A DNA stretch of 16,625 nt from the NCBI GenBank assembly GCA_026785645.1, contig JAJAZM010000183.1, forward strand, positions 1 through 16,625, in the 5' to 3' direction. Source of the DNA: Sphingomonas bacterium. GTDB lineage: Bacteria; Pseudomonadota; Alphaproteobacteria; Sphingomonadales; Sphingomonadaceae. Positions 1 through 6,854 of this stretch are shown here, one piece after another (within the stretch, counting starts at the first letter, position 1; every line of letters begins with the position of its first letter). The notes beneath the pieces were generated by a model. The model searched no databases, was not told the DNA's origin, and saw nothing but the letters and a program-made list of their open reading frames with translations. Both the position numbers and the translations under genes were made by a program.

Positions 1-120
1 CCTCCTCCCCCGCCGCCGGCAACGCAGACCTGCGTCGATGGCTCGGTGATCCTGGCGTCGGACGTCTGCCCGCCGCCGCCGCCGCCGCCGCCGCCAGCGC
101 CCGAACCCGAGCGCGGCTAA
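1..120 (+). CDS. Outer-membrane barrel protein, 3' end only (proline-rich tail)
   Basis: The window opens inside this gene in frame 1; 39 residues and a TAA stop remain. The visible part is six prolines, a 17-residue segment with two cysteines (TQTC and SDVC, 11 residues apart), nine more prolines and the end APEPERG. This matches the last 39 residues of the complete barrel protein at 8467-9459 at 35 positions, so the missing N-terminal part is inferred to be a secreted outer-membrane beta-barrel of the same family. The barrel itself is not visible, so its length and start cannot be judged. The C-terminus has no OmpA-type peptidoglycan-binding domain. A strong intrinsic terminator follows 57 bases after the stop, so this gene ends its transcript. 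Confidence 0.85.
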   Translation, partial: PPPPPPATQTCVDGSVILASDVCPPPPPPPPPAPEPERG

Positions 121-177
121 GCGACCAGGGCAGCTAGCAGAAGCAAAACCCGCGTCGATTCCCTGTCGCGCGAGTTA

Positions 178-221
178 GGCCCGCCCCCGATCGAGCGATT
201 GGGGCGGGCCTTCTCTCCTTT
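178..221 (+). terminator. Rho-independent terminator of the barrel-protein paralogue
   Basis: A perfect 10-bp GC-rich stem (178-187 pairs with 201-210) encloses a 13-base loop that can itself fold through ATCG/CGAT. It is followed by a pyrimidine tract, TTCTCTCCTTT. It lies 57 bases after the stop codon at 118-120. Confidence 0.8.
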
Positions 222-420
222 GCTTCGGGGGCCATACTGATCCGCTAATTAGACAAGCTGGTGGAAACATCGTTGGGTTTCACCAGGAAGAGACATGCTT
301 CTGTCCGGAATGGGTCGAAAGCGGTCGCGGCAGGATTGGGTGGAAAGTTGACGTGAGCGTCTTTGCCCTCGCACGTGAGCGGTTTGAGCGTTTTTGAGCG
401 TCCCAGAGGGTCACACCACG
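222..420. other. Non-coding gap before the DUF4424-like gene
   Basis: No credible gene is visible. Two things stand out: an imperfect hairpin at 258-286, a 10-bp stem with a one-base bulge (CTGGTG on one side, CACCAG on the other), and two degenerate copies of an 18-base motif at 309-326 and 335-352. Base composition is less GC-rich than in the genes. TTGACG at 348-353 looks like a -35 hexamer but has no convincing -10 at the usual distance. Confidence 0.5.
309..352 (+). repeat. Short degenerate direct repeat, two copies
   Basis: AATGGGTCGAAAGCGGTC at 309-326 and ATTGGGTGGAAAGTTGAC at 335-352 agree at 13 of 18 positions, 26 bases apart. A third related copy lies on the opposite strand at 1649-1666, beyond the next gene; its reverse complement agrees with the second copy at 13 of 18. 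The shared core is roughly TTGGGYSGAAA. I recall similar short motifs scattered between genes in sphingomonad-type genomes, but I cannot check this here. They could be decayed pieces of one dispersed intergenic repeat. Confidence 0.45.
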
Positions 421-1410
421 ATGAGTCGCAGACTACTTGCAATCATAGCTGCTGCCGCGCTGGCGGGAGCCGGAGCTGGGCTTGCCAATGATACCACCGC
501 CTCGACAGGGGCGGGCGGGCTGGTTCTGGAAAAGACCTCTGCGATCATAATGGCGTCGGAAGATCTATACGTTTCAGCGACACGAATCCGCATTCGCTAT
601 GTCTTCCGGAACATCACCGCGGCACCGGTTACGACAATCGTTGCTTTCCCGATGCCCGACCGCTCAATGAGCGACGAAAATGACGGCGGTGTCGCTTTTC
701 CATCGGCTTTCCGGACAACAGTCGAGGGAAAACCGGTCAAAGCGATGCTTGAGCGCAAAGCAATTGCCAACGGCAAGAACCAGCGCGCGCTACTGGATTT
801 GCTCGGTATCCCGATCGCGCCGCAATCGATCGACGCCGCGACCAAGGCGATGGACCGCCTCAACCCCGCCAACAAAGCGCGGGTGGTTGCTGCAGGGCTG
901 GCGGGCAACGAGGAATGGGATGATGACGGCATGGGCACGAAGGGGCACCTCGTTCCGTTGTGGACTGTGCAGGACCGCTATTATTGGACCCAGACCTTTC
1001 CCGCCGGGCGCGATCTGAAAGTCGAGCACGCCTATGTCCCCGGTGCGGGGGGGAGCGTGACAACGGCGTTCGCGGTAAAAGCGCTGCGCGACACCGAGGA
1101 CGGGCGCTGGGCCAAGGCCCGTTACTGCCCTGACGCGGCCTTTTTCGCCGCGATCGATAAGCGGATCGGTGCGCCCAACCGTGATCCCGGTCTTCCGGAC
1201 TGGCGGATTGATTATGTCCTGACCACCGGCGCCAACTGGGCATTGCCGATCGGCGACTTCAGGCTGGTTGTGGACAAGGGTCGACCGGGCAACTTGGTCA
1301 GTTTTTGCGCGACCGGAGTGCGCAAGATTTCTCCGACCCAATTCGAGGTTCGCCATCGCAATTGGCGGCCAACCCGAGACCTGCACGTCATTATCGTGGA
1401 GCCCCGCTAG
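421..1410 (+). CDS. DUF4424-like secreted protein of unknown function
   Basis: This encodes 329 residues. The N-terminus (MSRRLLAIIAAAALAGAG, cleavage probably near A22) is a Sec signal peptide, so the protein is expected in the periplasm or outside the cell. The segment LVLEKTSAIIMASEDLYVSA, followed by RIRYVFRN and VAFPMPD, resembles my memory of DUF4424 family proteins. Their biochemical role is not established, and I assign none. The mature part has two cysteines, C236 and C296, which could form a disulfide. I chose ATG 421 because AGAGGG at 405-410 sits at a good distance and because the signal peptide then starts directly; a TTG at 394 would add nine poor residues. The gene stands alone, with gaps on both sides, and has no operon partner to suggest a job. 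Confidence 0.78.
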   Translation: MSRRLLAIIAAAALAGAGAGLANDTTASTGAGGLVLEKTSAIIMASEDLYVSATRIRIRYVFRNITAAPVTTIVAFPMPDRSMSDENDGGVAFPSAFRTTVEGKPVKAMLERKAIANGKNQRALLDLLGIPIAPQSIDAATKAMDRLNPANKARVVAAGLAGNEEWDDDGMGTKGHLVPLWTVQDRYYWTQTFPAGRDLKVEHAYVPGAGGSVTTAFAVKALRDTEDGRWAKARYCPDAAFFAAIDKRIGAPNRDPGLPDWRIDYVLTTGANWALPIGDFRLVVDKGRPGNLVSFCATGVRKISPTQFEVRHRNWRPTRDLHVIIVEPR

Positions 1411-1424
1411 GGCGCGCATTCATA

Positions 1425-1475
1425 GTCTGGCGGTGCCCACCAACGCAGCTTGGTATGCGATCATGGCCGCCAGAC
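1425..1475 (+). other. Hairpin just after the DUF4424-like gene
   Basis: GTCTGGCGG at 1425-1433 is the perfect reverse complement of CCGCCAGAC at 1467-1475. The 33-base loop holds a second small stem (ACCAA/TTGGT around 1438-1453). It begins 15 bases after the stop codon. No T-run follows, so it is not a canonical intrinsic terminator; it could be an mRNA 3'-end structure. Confidence 0.4.
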
Positions 1476-1904
1476 CGTGCTCACTAAACGGAAAACCCGG
1501 AACCCGCGGTCGAGCGAATCTCGGCACTGGCTCGTACGCCGACATTCGGTGATTTCGTATGCAAGCGGCAGATATTGCCACCTCACCAGCGAAACCGGAC
1601 GGTCCGCCACCGCCCATAAACAGTCGTTTCTACATTTTATCGTCTAAAGTCCGATTTCCGCCCAAAGCTGCCGCTAGGGTGGTGACCAATGGGGCGGCGG
1701 CAGAACATTCTCTCATGGACCCGGCCGCTCGACAGCCCGACCGAAACTAGCGAAGTGCGTTCGCTGGTTCGCGCTCAACGAATCCCACAATAAGTTCAAG
1801 GAAAGCCGCATCGCGGTCGCCCCCCGCGACGGCAATTATGGATTGTTTCCCTGTAAAATGCCCATTATCAACGAACGCGTACCGGAGATTTGTGACCTAT
1901 AAAC

Positions 1905-1918
1905 TGGACGCACGTCCA
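1905..1918. promoter_or_regulatory. Inverted repeat upstream of the PCu(A)C gene
   Basis: TGGACG-CA-CGTCCA is a perfect 6+6 dyad starting 43 bases before the GTG start of the copper-chaperone gene. It could be an operator for a dimeric regulator. A T-rich run (CTTCCTTTTT) follows, so it could also act as a small attenuator-like hairpin. It does not match the copper-regulator sites I know (CueR, CsoR), so no regulator is proposed. Confidence 0.3.
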
Positions 1919-1947
1919 CTTCCTTTTTGCAAGCGAGGCAAGCCACG

Positions 1948-2367
1948 GTGAAAGCGGTACTCTCCCTGCTCGCCGCGATGCTGCTGACCGGCTGCGAGGC
2001 CGAGCCCGCGCCGCTGGTGACGGTGAGCGACGCGCGGGTGATCGCGCTGTCTACCTCCGCCGCAGCCTATTTCACGTTGATCAACAGCGGCGGGCGTGAC
2101 CGCTTGCTGTCGGTTGGCGCCGAGGGGGTCGGGACGGCCAGCCTGCACGAAACCAGCATGGACGGCGACATCATGCGGATGCGAGCGATCGAAGGCGGGA
2201 TCGAACTTCCGGCACGCGGGCAAGTCCGTCTGTCGGCCAGCGGGCGGCACGTGATGATCCAGGGGCTGGCCAAGCCGCTCGTCGCGGGATCGAGCGTCAG
2301 GTTGTCACTTCGCTTCGAGCGACAGGGACTGGTCGAGATCAGCGCCCCTGTCGGCGGGCCGCGATGA
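1948..2367 (+). CDS. PCu(A)C-type periplasmic copper chaperone, lipoprotein
   Basis: This encodes 139 residues from a GTG start. GTG 1948 is preferred over a TTG at 1927 because GCGAGG at 1933-1938 is well placed for it and the protein then begins with a clean lipoprotein signal, MKAVLSLLAAMLLTGC, with lipobox LLTGC and lipidated C16. The copper-site pattern of the PCu(A)C family is visible as H67, M78, H101 and M103. Spacing is 10 residues between H67 and M78 and 22 between M78 and the HxM; the published consensus is H(M)X10MX21HXM. Family members bind Cu(I) in the periplasm and pass it to Sco proteins or the CuA centre of cytochrome c oxidase. The stop overlaps the next start in ATGA, so it is coupled to the Sco gene. 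No oxidase genes are in the window. Membrane anchoring by lipid is inferred from the lipobox; many family members are soluble. Confidence 0.92.
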   Translation: MKAVLSLLAAMLLTGCEAEPAPLVTVSDARVIALSTSAAAYFTLINSGGRDRLLSVGAEGVGTASLHETSMDGDIMRMRAIEGGIELPARGQVRLSASGRHVMIQGLAKPLVAGSSVRLSLRFERQGLVEISAPVGGPR

Positions 2368-2969
2368 CCATGCGGCGGATGCGGATCATCTTATGGGTGG
2401 TGGTCGGGCTCGCGGCGATCGCTGGGCTGGGGATCGCGCTGATGCCCAAGCCGAGCGGTCCGCCGATCGCAAGCAGCGAGTCGATGGTCGAGATTGGCGG
2501 CCCGTTCACGCTGACCGGGACCGACGGCAAGCCGTTTTCGAGCGATCAATTGGCGGGCAAGCCGTTCGCGCTGTTTTTCGGCTTCACCCATTGTCCCGAT
2601 GTCTGCCCGACCACGCTGGCGCGCCTGGTGAAGCTGCGAAGCGCGATCGGCAAGGGCGCCGACAGCTTCAATATCGTCCTCGTCAGCGTCGATCCGGAGC
2701 GCGATACGCCCGCTGTCATGGCCCGCTATGCCGGGCTGTTCGGGACGCCGGTTATTGCGCTGACCGGATCAGTCGCGGCAATCGAGGCGGTCAAGACGCA
2801 ATACGGAGTCTATTCGGAGAAGGTCGCACAGGCTGGCACTGACTATAATGTCGACCATACGGCGAGCGTCTTCCTGATCGACCGGGCGGGCGAGTTCGCC
2901 GCGACGATTTCACCGAATGAGGGCGACGAAGCCGCGCTTGCCAAGCTCGAGCGCCTGATCAGCAACTAG
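2364..2969 (+). CDS. SCO1/SenC family copper-delivery protein
   Basis: This encodes 201 residues. One membrane anchor is seen at about residues 8-27 (IILWVVVGLAAIAGLGIAL), followed by a periplasmic thioredoxin-like domain. The metal and redox site is complete: CPDVCP with C77 and C81, and the distal histidine H165 in NVDHTAS. FFGFTHCPDVCP and VSVDPERDTP are typical Sco segments. Sco proteins deliver copper to, or reduce the cysteines of, the CuA site of cytochrome c oxidase subunit II. The start overlaps the PCu(A)C stop by 4 bases, so translation is probably coupled; ATG 2370 is an alternative start. No strong ribosome site precedes it. The length is normal for bacterial Sco. The gene ends at a hairpin shared with the convergent hydrolase. 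Confidence 0.96.
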   Translation: MTMRRMRIILWVVVGLAAIAGLGIALMPKPSGPPIASSESMVEIGGPFTLTGTDGKPFSSDQLAGKPFALFFGFTHCPDVCPTTLARLVKLRSAIGKGADSFNIVLVSVDPERDTPAVMARYAGLFGTPVIALTGSVAAIEAVKTQYGVYSEKVAQAGTDYNVDHTASVFLIDRAGEFAATISPNEGDEAALAKLERLISN

Positions 2970-3032
2970 AACGGGCCTCAAACGATTTGTGGCGCATCAG
3001 TATTAGCTTTCGCGTAGCGTAGCGCACGACGG

Positions 3033-3064
3033 AAAAAGGGGCGGCTACGGCTGCCCCTTGTTTT
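3033..3064. terminator. Bidirectional terminator with the hydrolase stop codon in its loop
   Basis: A 10-bp stem (3036-3045 with 3050-3059, one mismatch at the G/T position) has a four-base loop, TACG. On the plus strand it is followed by GTTTTG and serves the sco transcript, about 65 bases after its stop. On the minus strand it is followed by TTTTT (3037-3033) and serves the hydrolase, whose TAG stop occupies 3045-3047, at the stem-loop junction. The upstream arm on that strand is therefore the last four sense codons of the hydrolase. Confidence 0.72.
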
Positions 3065-3917
3065 GTGCCGCAAGAACCCGCGCCAGCAATCGCTCGAGCG
3101 CTGCAAGGCTTTCGGGCTCGTCGAAGCTTGGCGCATGGCCGACTCGCGGGACGGTAACCAGCTCGACATCAGCGATCTCATGCGCCATCCGCTCCGCCAC
3201 CTCGGCGCTTAGCAAATCGGACAATTCGCCGCGCAGGATGGTCACCGGGCGGCCGTCCAGCGCCTGGTACAACGGCCAGATCTCGGGCGCCGCAGCCGCG
3301 CTTTCGAAATTGCCGGCGATGCGCATGTCGTAATCGAAGCGGATCTCGCCGTTCGCCTCGACCGCCATACGCCGGACGAAGCGATCCCATTCGTCGCGCC
3401 CGTAATCTGGGTAAACGTCGTCATTGCGCGCCGCCACTTGGTCGATCGCCTCGTCCCAGCTGGCAAAGGTGGTCGGCTTTCCGACATAGTCGGCAATCCG
3501 CTCGATTCCCGCAAGATCGACCACCGGGCCAATATCGTTGAGCAACGCGCCTGCAATCCGCTCGCGGTCGCCGAGCGCCAGCGCCATGGTGCAGATACCG
3601 CCGAGCGAGGTGCCGACGAACACCGCATCGGCAATCCCCAGCTGGTCGAGAATTTTCAAGATATCGGCGACATAGACCATCGGCTTGTAATTGGCCGGAT
3701 CGGGGTCGAACGCGCTTCCGCCCCGGCCGCGAAGGTCGATCGAGATCACCCGCCAGTCGCCCGCGAAGCGGTCCGCCACCGGCTCGAAATCGCGGGCGTT
3801 GCGGGTCAGGCCGGGGATGCACAGGATGGGCGGGCGGTCGCGGTTGCCCTCATGATCGCGATAATGGAGCTTTACGCCGTCGGCGCTGTTCCAATATCGG
3901 TCGGTCCATTCGGCCAT
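3045..3917 (-). CDS. Alpha/beta-fold hydrolase
   Basis: This encodes 290 residues with the complete alpha/beta-hydrolase pattern: oxyanion-hole region CIPGLTRN at 33-40, nucleophile elbow GTSLGG with S104, likely acid D234 (GELSDLL) and H261 in VGHAPSFDEPE. RVISIDLRGRGGSAFDP is the usual strand and turn before the elbow. There is no signal peptide, so it is cytoplasmic. The substrate cannot be read from the sequence; esterases, lactonases and haloalkane-type hydrolases share this frame. The ribosome site is strong (GGGGGAAG a few bases before ATG on the minus strand). The gene diverges from selO, with only 40 bases between the chosen start codons. Its last codons form one arm of the terminator hairpin. 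Confidence 0.93.
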   Translation of the reverse strand: MAEWTDRYWNSADGVKLHYRDHEGNRDRPPILCIPGLTRNARDFEPVADRFAGDWRVISIDLRGRGGSAFDPDPANYKPMVYVADILKILDQLGIADAVFVGTSLGGICTMALALGDRERIAGALLNDIGPVVDLAGIERIADYVGKPTTFASWDEAIDQVAARNDDVYPDYGRDEWDRFVRRMAVEANGEIRFDYDMRIAGNFESAAAAPEIWPLYQALDGRPVTILRGELSDLLSAEVAERMAHEIADVELVTVPRVGHAPSFDEPESLAALERLLARVLAAQNKGQP

Positions 3918-3957
3918 GACGCTTCCCCCGCTGCACTGGCTCCCCTATCGCGAGGCG

Positions 3958-5346
3958 ATGGCCGAACCGCAACCCTATCGTCCGGATCGCGCGATTCTGA
4001 CCCTCGGCGAGGGCTATTTCGCCAAGGTCGCGGCGGCCAATTTTCCGAAGACGACGTTGCGTTTCGCCAACCGGCGGTGGGCAGCGCAGGTTGGGCTCGA
4101 CAATCTCGACGAGGTAGGGTGGGCCCGGCATTTCGGGCGGTTCGAGCCGCTGGCGGACAATCTGCCGACGCCGCTCGCGCTGCGTTATCATGGTCACCAG
4201 TTCCGCCACTATAATCCCGACATCGGCGACGGGCGCGGCTTCCTGTTCGCGCAATTGCGCGATGGCGCGAAAGCCTCGGGGGGCAGATTGCTCGACCTTG
4301 GCACCAAGGGGTCGGGGCAGACTCCGTATAGCCGGTTCGGCGACGGGCGACTGACGCTCAAGGGCGGGGTGCGCGAGGTGCTGGCGACCGAAATGCTCGA
4401 GGCGCTGGGGGTCAGTACGTCAAAGAGCTTCGCATTGATCGAGACCGGCGAGCAACTGACCCGTGGCGATGAACCCTCCCCAACGCGGTCGGCGGTGCTG
4501 ACCCGGCTGAGCCATGGCCATGTGCGGATCGGCAGTTTCCAGCGCCTGGCGTATGAGGAAAATGCGGCGGAGATCGCAGCGCTGGTGCGTTATTGCCTGC
4601 GCCAGTTATTCGGTGAGGACAGCGACGATCCGCTGCGGCTGTTCGAGCTTGCGGCGACGCAGACCGCGCGCCTCGCCGCCAGCTATCTCGCTGCAGGGTT
4701 CGTCCATGGGGTGCTCAACAGCGACAATATAAACATCACCGGCGAGAGCTTCGATTATGGTCCGTGGCGGTTCGCGCCGATTTGGGATGAGGATTTCGTC
4801 GCGGCATACTTCGACCATGGCGGGCTCTACGCCTTCGGCCGCCAACCCGAGGCGATCCACTGGGATCTGGCGCAGCTCGGCGGATGCCTGGCGCTGGTCG
4901 CCGACGGGCCGGCGTTGGCGGAGATATTGAGCGACTGGCAGGCCCAGTTCGAGGCGGCGCTGGTCGCGGCGTTGGTCCGGCGGCTGGGAATCGCGCCGGA
5001 CGCGGCTGCGGATCGCGATCTGGTATCGGCCTTGCTGGTCGCGTTACGCGCACAGTCGGTGACGATCGATCGCCTGTTCTTCGACTGGCGCGGCGGGCGG
5101 GTGCCGGATGGTGAAAGCTATCGCGACGCGGCGTTTGTGGAAATGCGCGAGCGGCTGGCAAGCCGCGCGCCTCTGCCGCACGCGCTCGACCATGATTATT
5201 GGTGCGATGATCGACCTTGTTCGATGCATATCGACGAGGTCGAGGCGATCTGGGCGGCGATTGCGGACCAAGATGACTGGGCGCCGTTCGAGAACAAGAT
5301 TGCGGCGATCCGGCGGATGGGCGCTGCGCACGACATGACGCCATGA
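3958..5346 (+). CDS. selO: SelO/YdiU family pseudokinase, protein adenylyltransferase (AMPylase)
   Basis: This encodes 462 residues from ATG 3958. An in-frame ATG at 3916 would add 14 residues but would overlap the start codon of the divergent hydrolase. Neither start has a good ribosome site; GAGG lies only two bases from ATG 3958. Family landmarks are clear: RYHGHQF, PDIGDGRGFLFAQLRDG, GTKGSGQTPYSR with K117, GGVREVLATE with E140, and HGVLNSDNINI...DYGPW with D256, N257 and D266. These lie close to the active-site residues I recall for Pseudomonas SelO (K113, E136, D252, N253, D262). SelO enzymes transfer AMP to Ser, Thr or Tyr of target proteins and are linked to redox homeostasis. The protein ends in HDMTP, without the C-terminal cysteine or selenocysteine seen in E. 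coli YdiU and animal SelO. It is followed at 71 bases by the astD-like gene. Confidence 0.94.
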   Translation: MAEPQPYRPDRAILTLGEGYFAKVAAANFPKTTLRFANRRWAAQVGLDNLDEVGWARHFGRFEPLADNLPTPLALRYHGHQFRHYNPDIGDGRGFLFAQLRDGAKASGGRLLDLGTKGSGQTPYSRFGDGRLTLKGGVREVLATEMLEALGVSTSKSFALIETGEQLTRGDEPSPTRSAVLTRLSHGHVRIGSFQRLAYEENAAEIAALVRYCLRQLFGEDSDDPLRLFELAATQTARLAASYLAAGFVHGVLNSDNINITGESFDYGPWRFAPIWDEDFVAAYFDHGGLYAFGRQPEAIHWDLAQLGGCLALVADGPALAEILSDWQAQFEAALVAALVRRLGIAPDAAADRDLVSALLVALRAQSVTIDRLFFDWRGGRVPDGESYRDAAFVEMRERLASRAPLPHALDHDYWCDDRPCSMHIDEVEAIWAAIADQDDWAPFENKIAAIRRMGAAHDMTP

Positions 5347-5417
5347 CGCCGCCTTGCGCTTGACCCTATCCCGCAGGCATGGTGGTGAGCGCCGCACCTT
5401 TTGTCCGGAGTGAATGA

Positions 5418-6848
5418 TTGACCGACAGGCTGATTTCGACTGAACCGGCGACCGGCGATGAAATCTGGGCGGGCGACATCGGCGATGCCGCAGCCGAGGT
5501 CGCCGCGGCGCGCGCCGCCTGGCCCGAATGGGCGGCGCATAGCGTGTCGTACCGGATCGAGGCGATGCGGCGCTTTGCCAATGAAGTTCGCGCGCGCGAG
5601 CAGGATTTCGCCGACCTAATCAGCCGCGAGACGGGTAAGCCTTATTGGGAAGCGCGGACCGAGGTAGCGGCAGTCGTCGCCAAGGTCGAGATTTCGGCCT
5701 CGGCCTATCTTGAGCGGACCCCGATGCGCCGGCTCGAATCGGCGCTGAGCAGCAAGGTCGCGGTGCGCCACAAGCCGCATGGCGTGCTGGCGGTGCTGGG
5801 GCCGTATAATTTCCCGGCGCATCTGCCCAACGGCCACATCGTGCCAGCACTGATCGCCGGCAATGCAGTGGTGTTCAAGCCGTCGGAGAAGACCCCGGCG
5901 ACGGGCGTCTTCCTGGTCGATTGCTATCGCGCCGCGGGGGTGCCCGACGGCGTCGTGCGGTTGCTGATCGGCGGGCCCGAGGAAGGCAAGGCGCTGGCCG
6001 GGCAGGACGGGATCGACGGCTTGCTGTTCACCGGCTCGGCGCGCGCCGGAATGTCGCTCCATCGCCAGTTCGCCGAAGCCCCGCACAAGATGCTCGCGCT
6101 CGAGCTTGGCGGCAACAATCCGCTGGTGGTGTGGCAATCATCCGACATCGACACGGCGGCGATGATCGTCGTCCAGTCGGCCTATCTGTCGGCCGGGCAA
6201 CGCTGCACTGCGGCGCGGCGGCTGATCGTCGAAGACGGTGCCGAGGGGCCGCTGGTCGAGGCAATCACCAAATTGATCGACCGGATCATCGTCGATCATC
6301 CGCATGCCGATCCGCAGCCGTTCATGGGACCGGTGATCGATCTTGCCGCGGCCGATCAACTCCAGGCGCAATGGGTCGAATTGATGATTAAGGGCGGAAA
6401 GGTGATCCGCCGCCTCGACCGCCCGTTCGAGGAACGGCCCTATCTCACCCCCGCGTTGATCGACGTCACCGACGCAAGCGAGCGGCCGGACGAGGAGATG
6501 TTCGGGCCGGTGCTGCAGATGATCCGGGTCAAGGATTTCGACGCCGCCATCAACGAAGCCAACAACAGTCGCTTCGGGCTCGCCGCGAGCCTGGTTGGTG
6601 GAACCCCCGCAATGTACGACAAATTCTGGGCCAATGTCCGATCTGGCGTGATCAACTGGAACAAGCCGACCAACGGCGCGCCGTCAAATGCTCCGTTCGG
6701 CGGCATCGGGCTAAGCGGCAACCACCGCCCGAGCGCTTTTTACGCGGCCGATTATTGCGCCTATCCGGTGACCAGCAGCGAGGCCGAACTGGCCCGCGTC
6801 GCAATCCCCGAAGGTCTTCGCGACGCCTACGTCTCGACCGACGACTGA
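5418..6848 (+). CDS. astD: N-succinylglutamate 5-semialdehyde dehydrogenase (AstD-like aldehyde dehydrogenase)
   Basis: This encodes 476 residues. The TTG start is supported by GGAG at 5407-5410, seven bases upstream, and by an in-frame TGA directly before it. Aldehyde dehydrogenase landmarks are complete: GPYNFPAHLPNGHIVPAL with N131, VVFKPSEKTP with K154, LLFTGSARAG, LELGGNNPLVV with general base E229, and SAGQRCTAARR with nucleophile C263. LPNGHIVPALIAGN together with ELGGNNPLVVW is what I associate with AstD, which oxidises succinylglutamate semialdehyde to succinylglutamate with NAD in the arginine succinyltransferase pathway. No other ast gene (astA, astB, astC) is in the window, so the assignment rests on sequence alone; another NAD-dependent aldehyde dehydrogenase role is possible. 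Its stop lies 6 bases from the stop of the convergent L,D-transpeptidase, with no visible terminator between them. Confidence 0.88.
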   Translation: MTDRLISTEPATGDEIWAGDIGDAAAEVAAARAAWPEWAAHSVSYRIEAMRRFANEVRAREQDFADLISRETGKPYWEARTEVAAVVAKVEISASAYLERTPMRRLESALSSKVAVRHKPHGVLAVLGPYNFPAHLPNGHIVPALIAGNAVVFKPSEKTPATGVFLVDCYRAAGVPDGVVRLLIGGPEEGKALAGQDGIDGLLFTGSARAGMSLHRQFAEAPHKMLALELGGNNPLVVWQSSDIDTAAMIVVQSAYLSAGQRCTAARRLIVEDGAEGPLVEAITKLIDRIIVDHPHADPQPFMGPVIDLAAADQLQAQWVELMIKGGKVIRRLDRPFEERPYLTPALIDVTDASERPDEEMFGPVLQMIRVKDFDAAINEANNSRFGLAASLVGGTPAMYDKFWANVRSGVINWNKPTNGAPSNAPFGGIGLSGNHRPSAFYAADYCAYPVTSSEAELARVAIPEGLRDAYVSTDD

Positions 6849-6854
6849 GGCAGC

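Larger units (their letters stand above)
1411..1947. other. 537-base non-coding region
   Basis: I see no gene here: the short open frames lack ribosome sites, recognisable motifs and the codon usage of the neighbours. It contains the long-loop hairpin at 1425-1475, a copy of the dispersed motif at 1649-1666 (reverse strand), a small hairpin at 1749-1765 (AGCGAA/TTCGCT, five-base loop) and an inverted repeat at 1905-1918. The last part must hold the promoter of the PCu(A)C-Sco operon, but I could not pick out confident -35 and -10 boxes. The region is noticeably less GC-rich than the coding regions. Confidence 0.5.

Noticed and set aside
394..420. TTG start nine codons upstream for the DUF4424-like gene
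   Set aside because: ATG 421 has a better placed ribosome site and begins the signal peptide directly.
790..1419. Minus-strand frame of 209 codons opposite the DUF4424-like gene
   Set aside because: No ribosome site or recognisable domain; the plus-strand frame has a signal peptide, a ribosome site and family-like motifs.
3438..4214. Long plus-strand open frame opposite the hydrolase, running into selO
   Set aside because: It is antisense to a clear alpha/beta hydrolase with a full catalytic triad and has no recognisable motifs; long shadow frames are expected at this GC content.
5360..5388. TTGACC as a -35 box for the astD-like gene
   Set aside because: No acceptable -10 hexamer is found at 15-18 bases, so no promoter is claimed.
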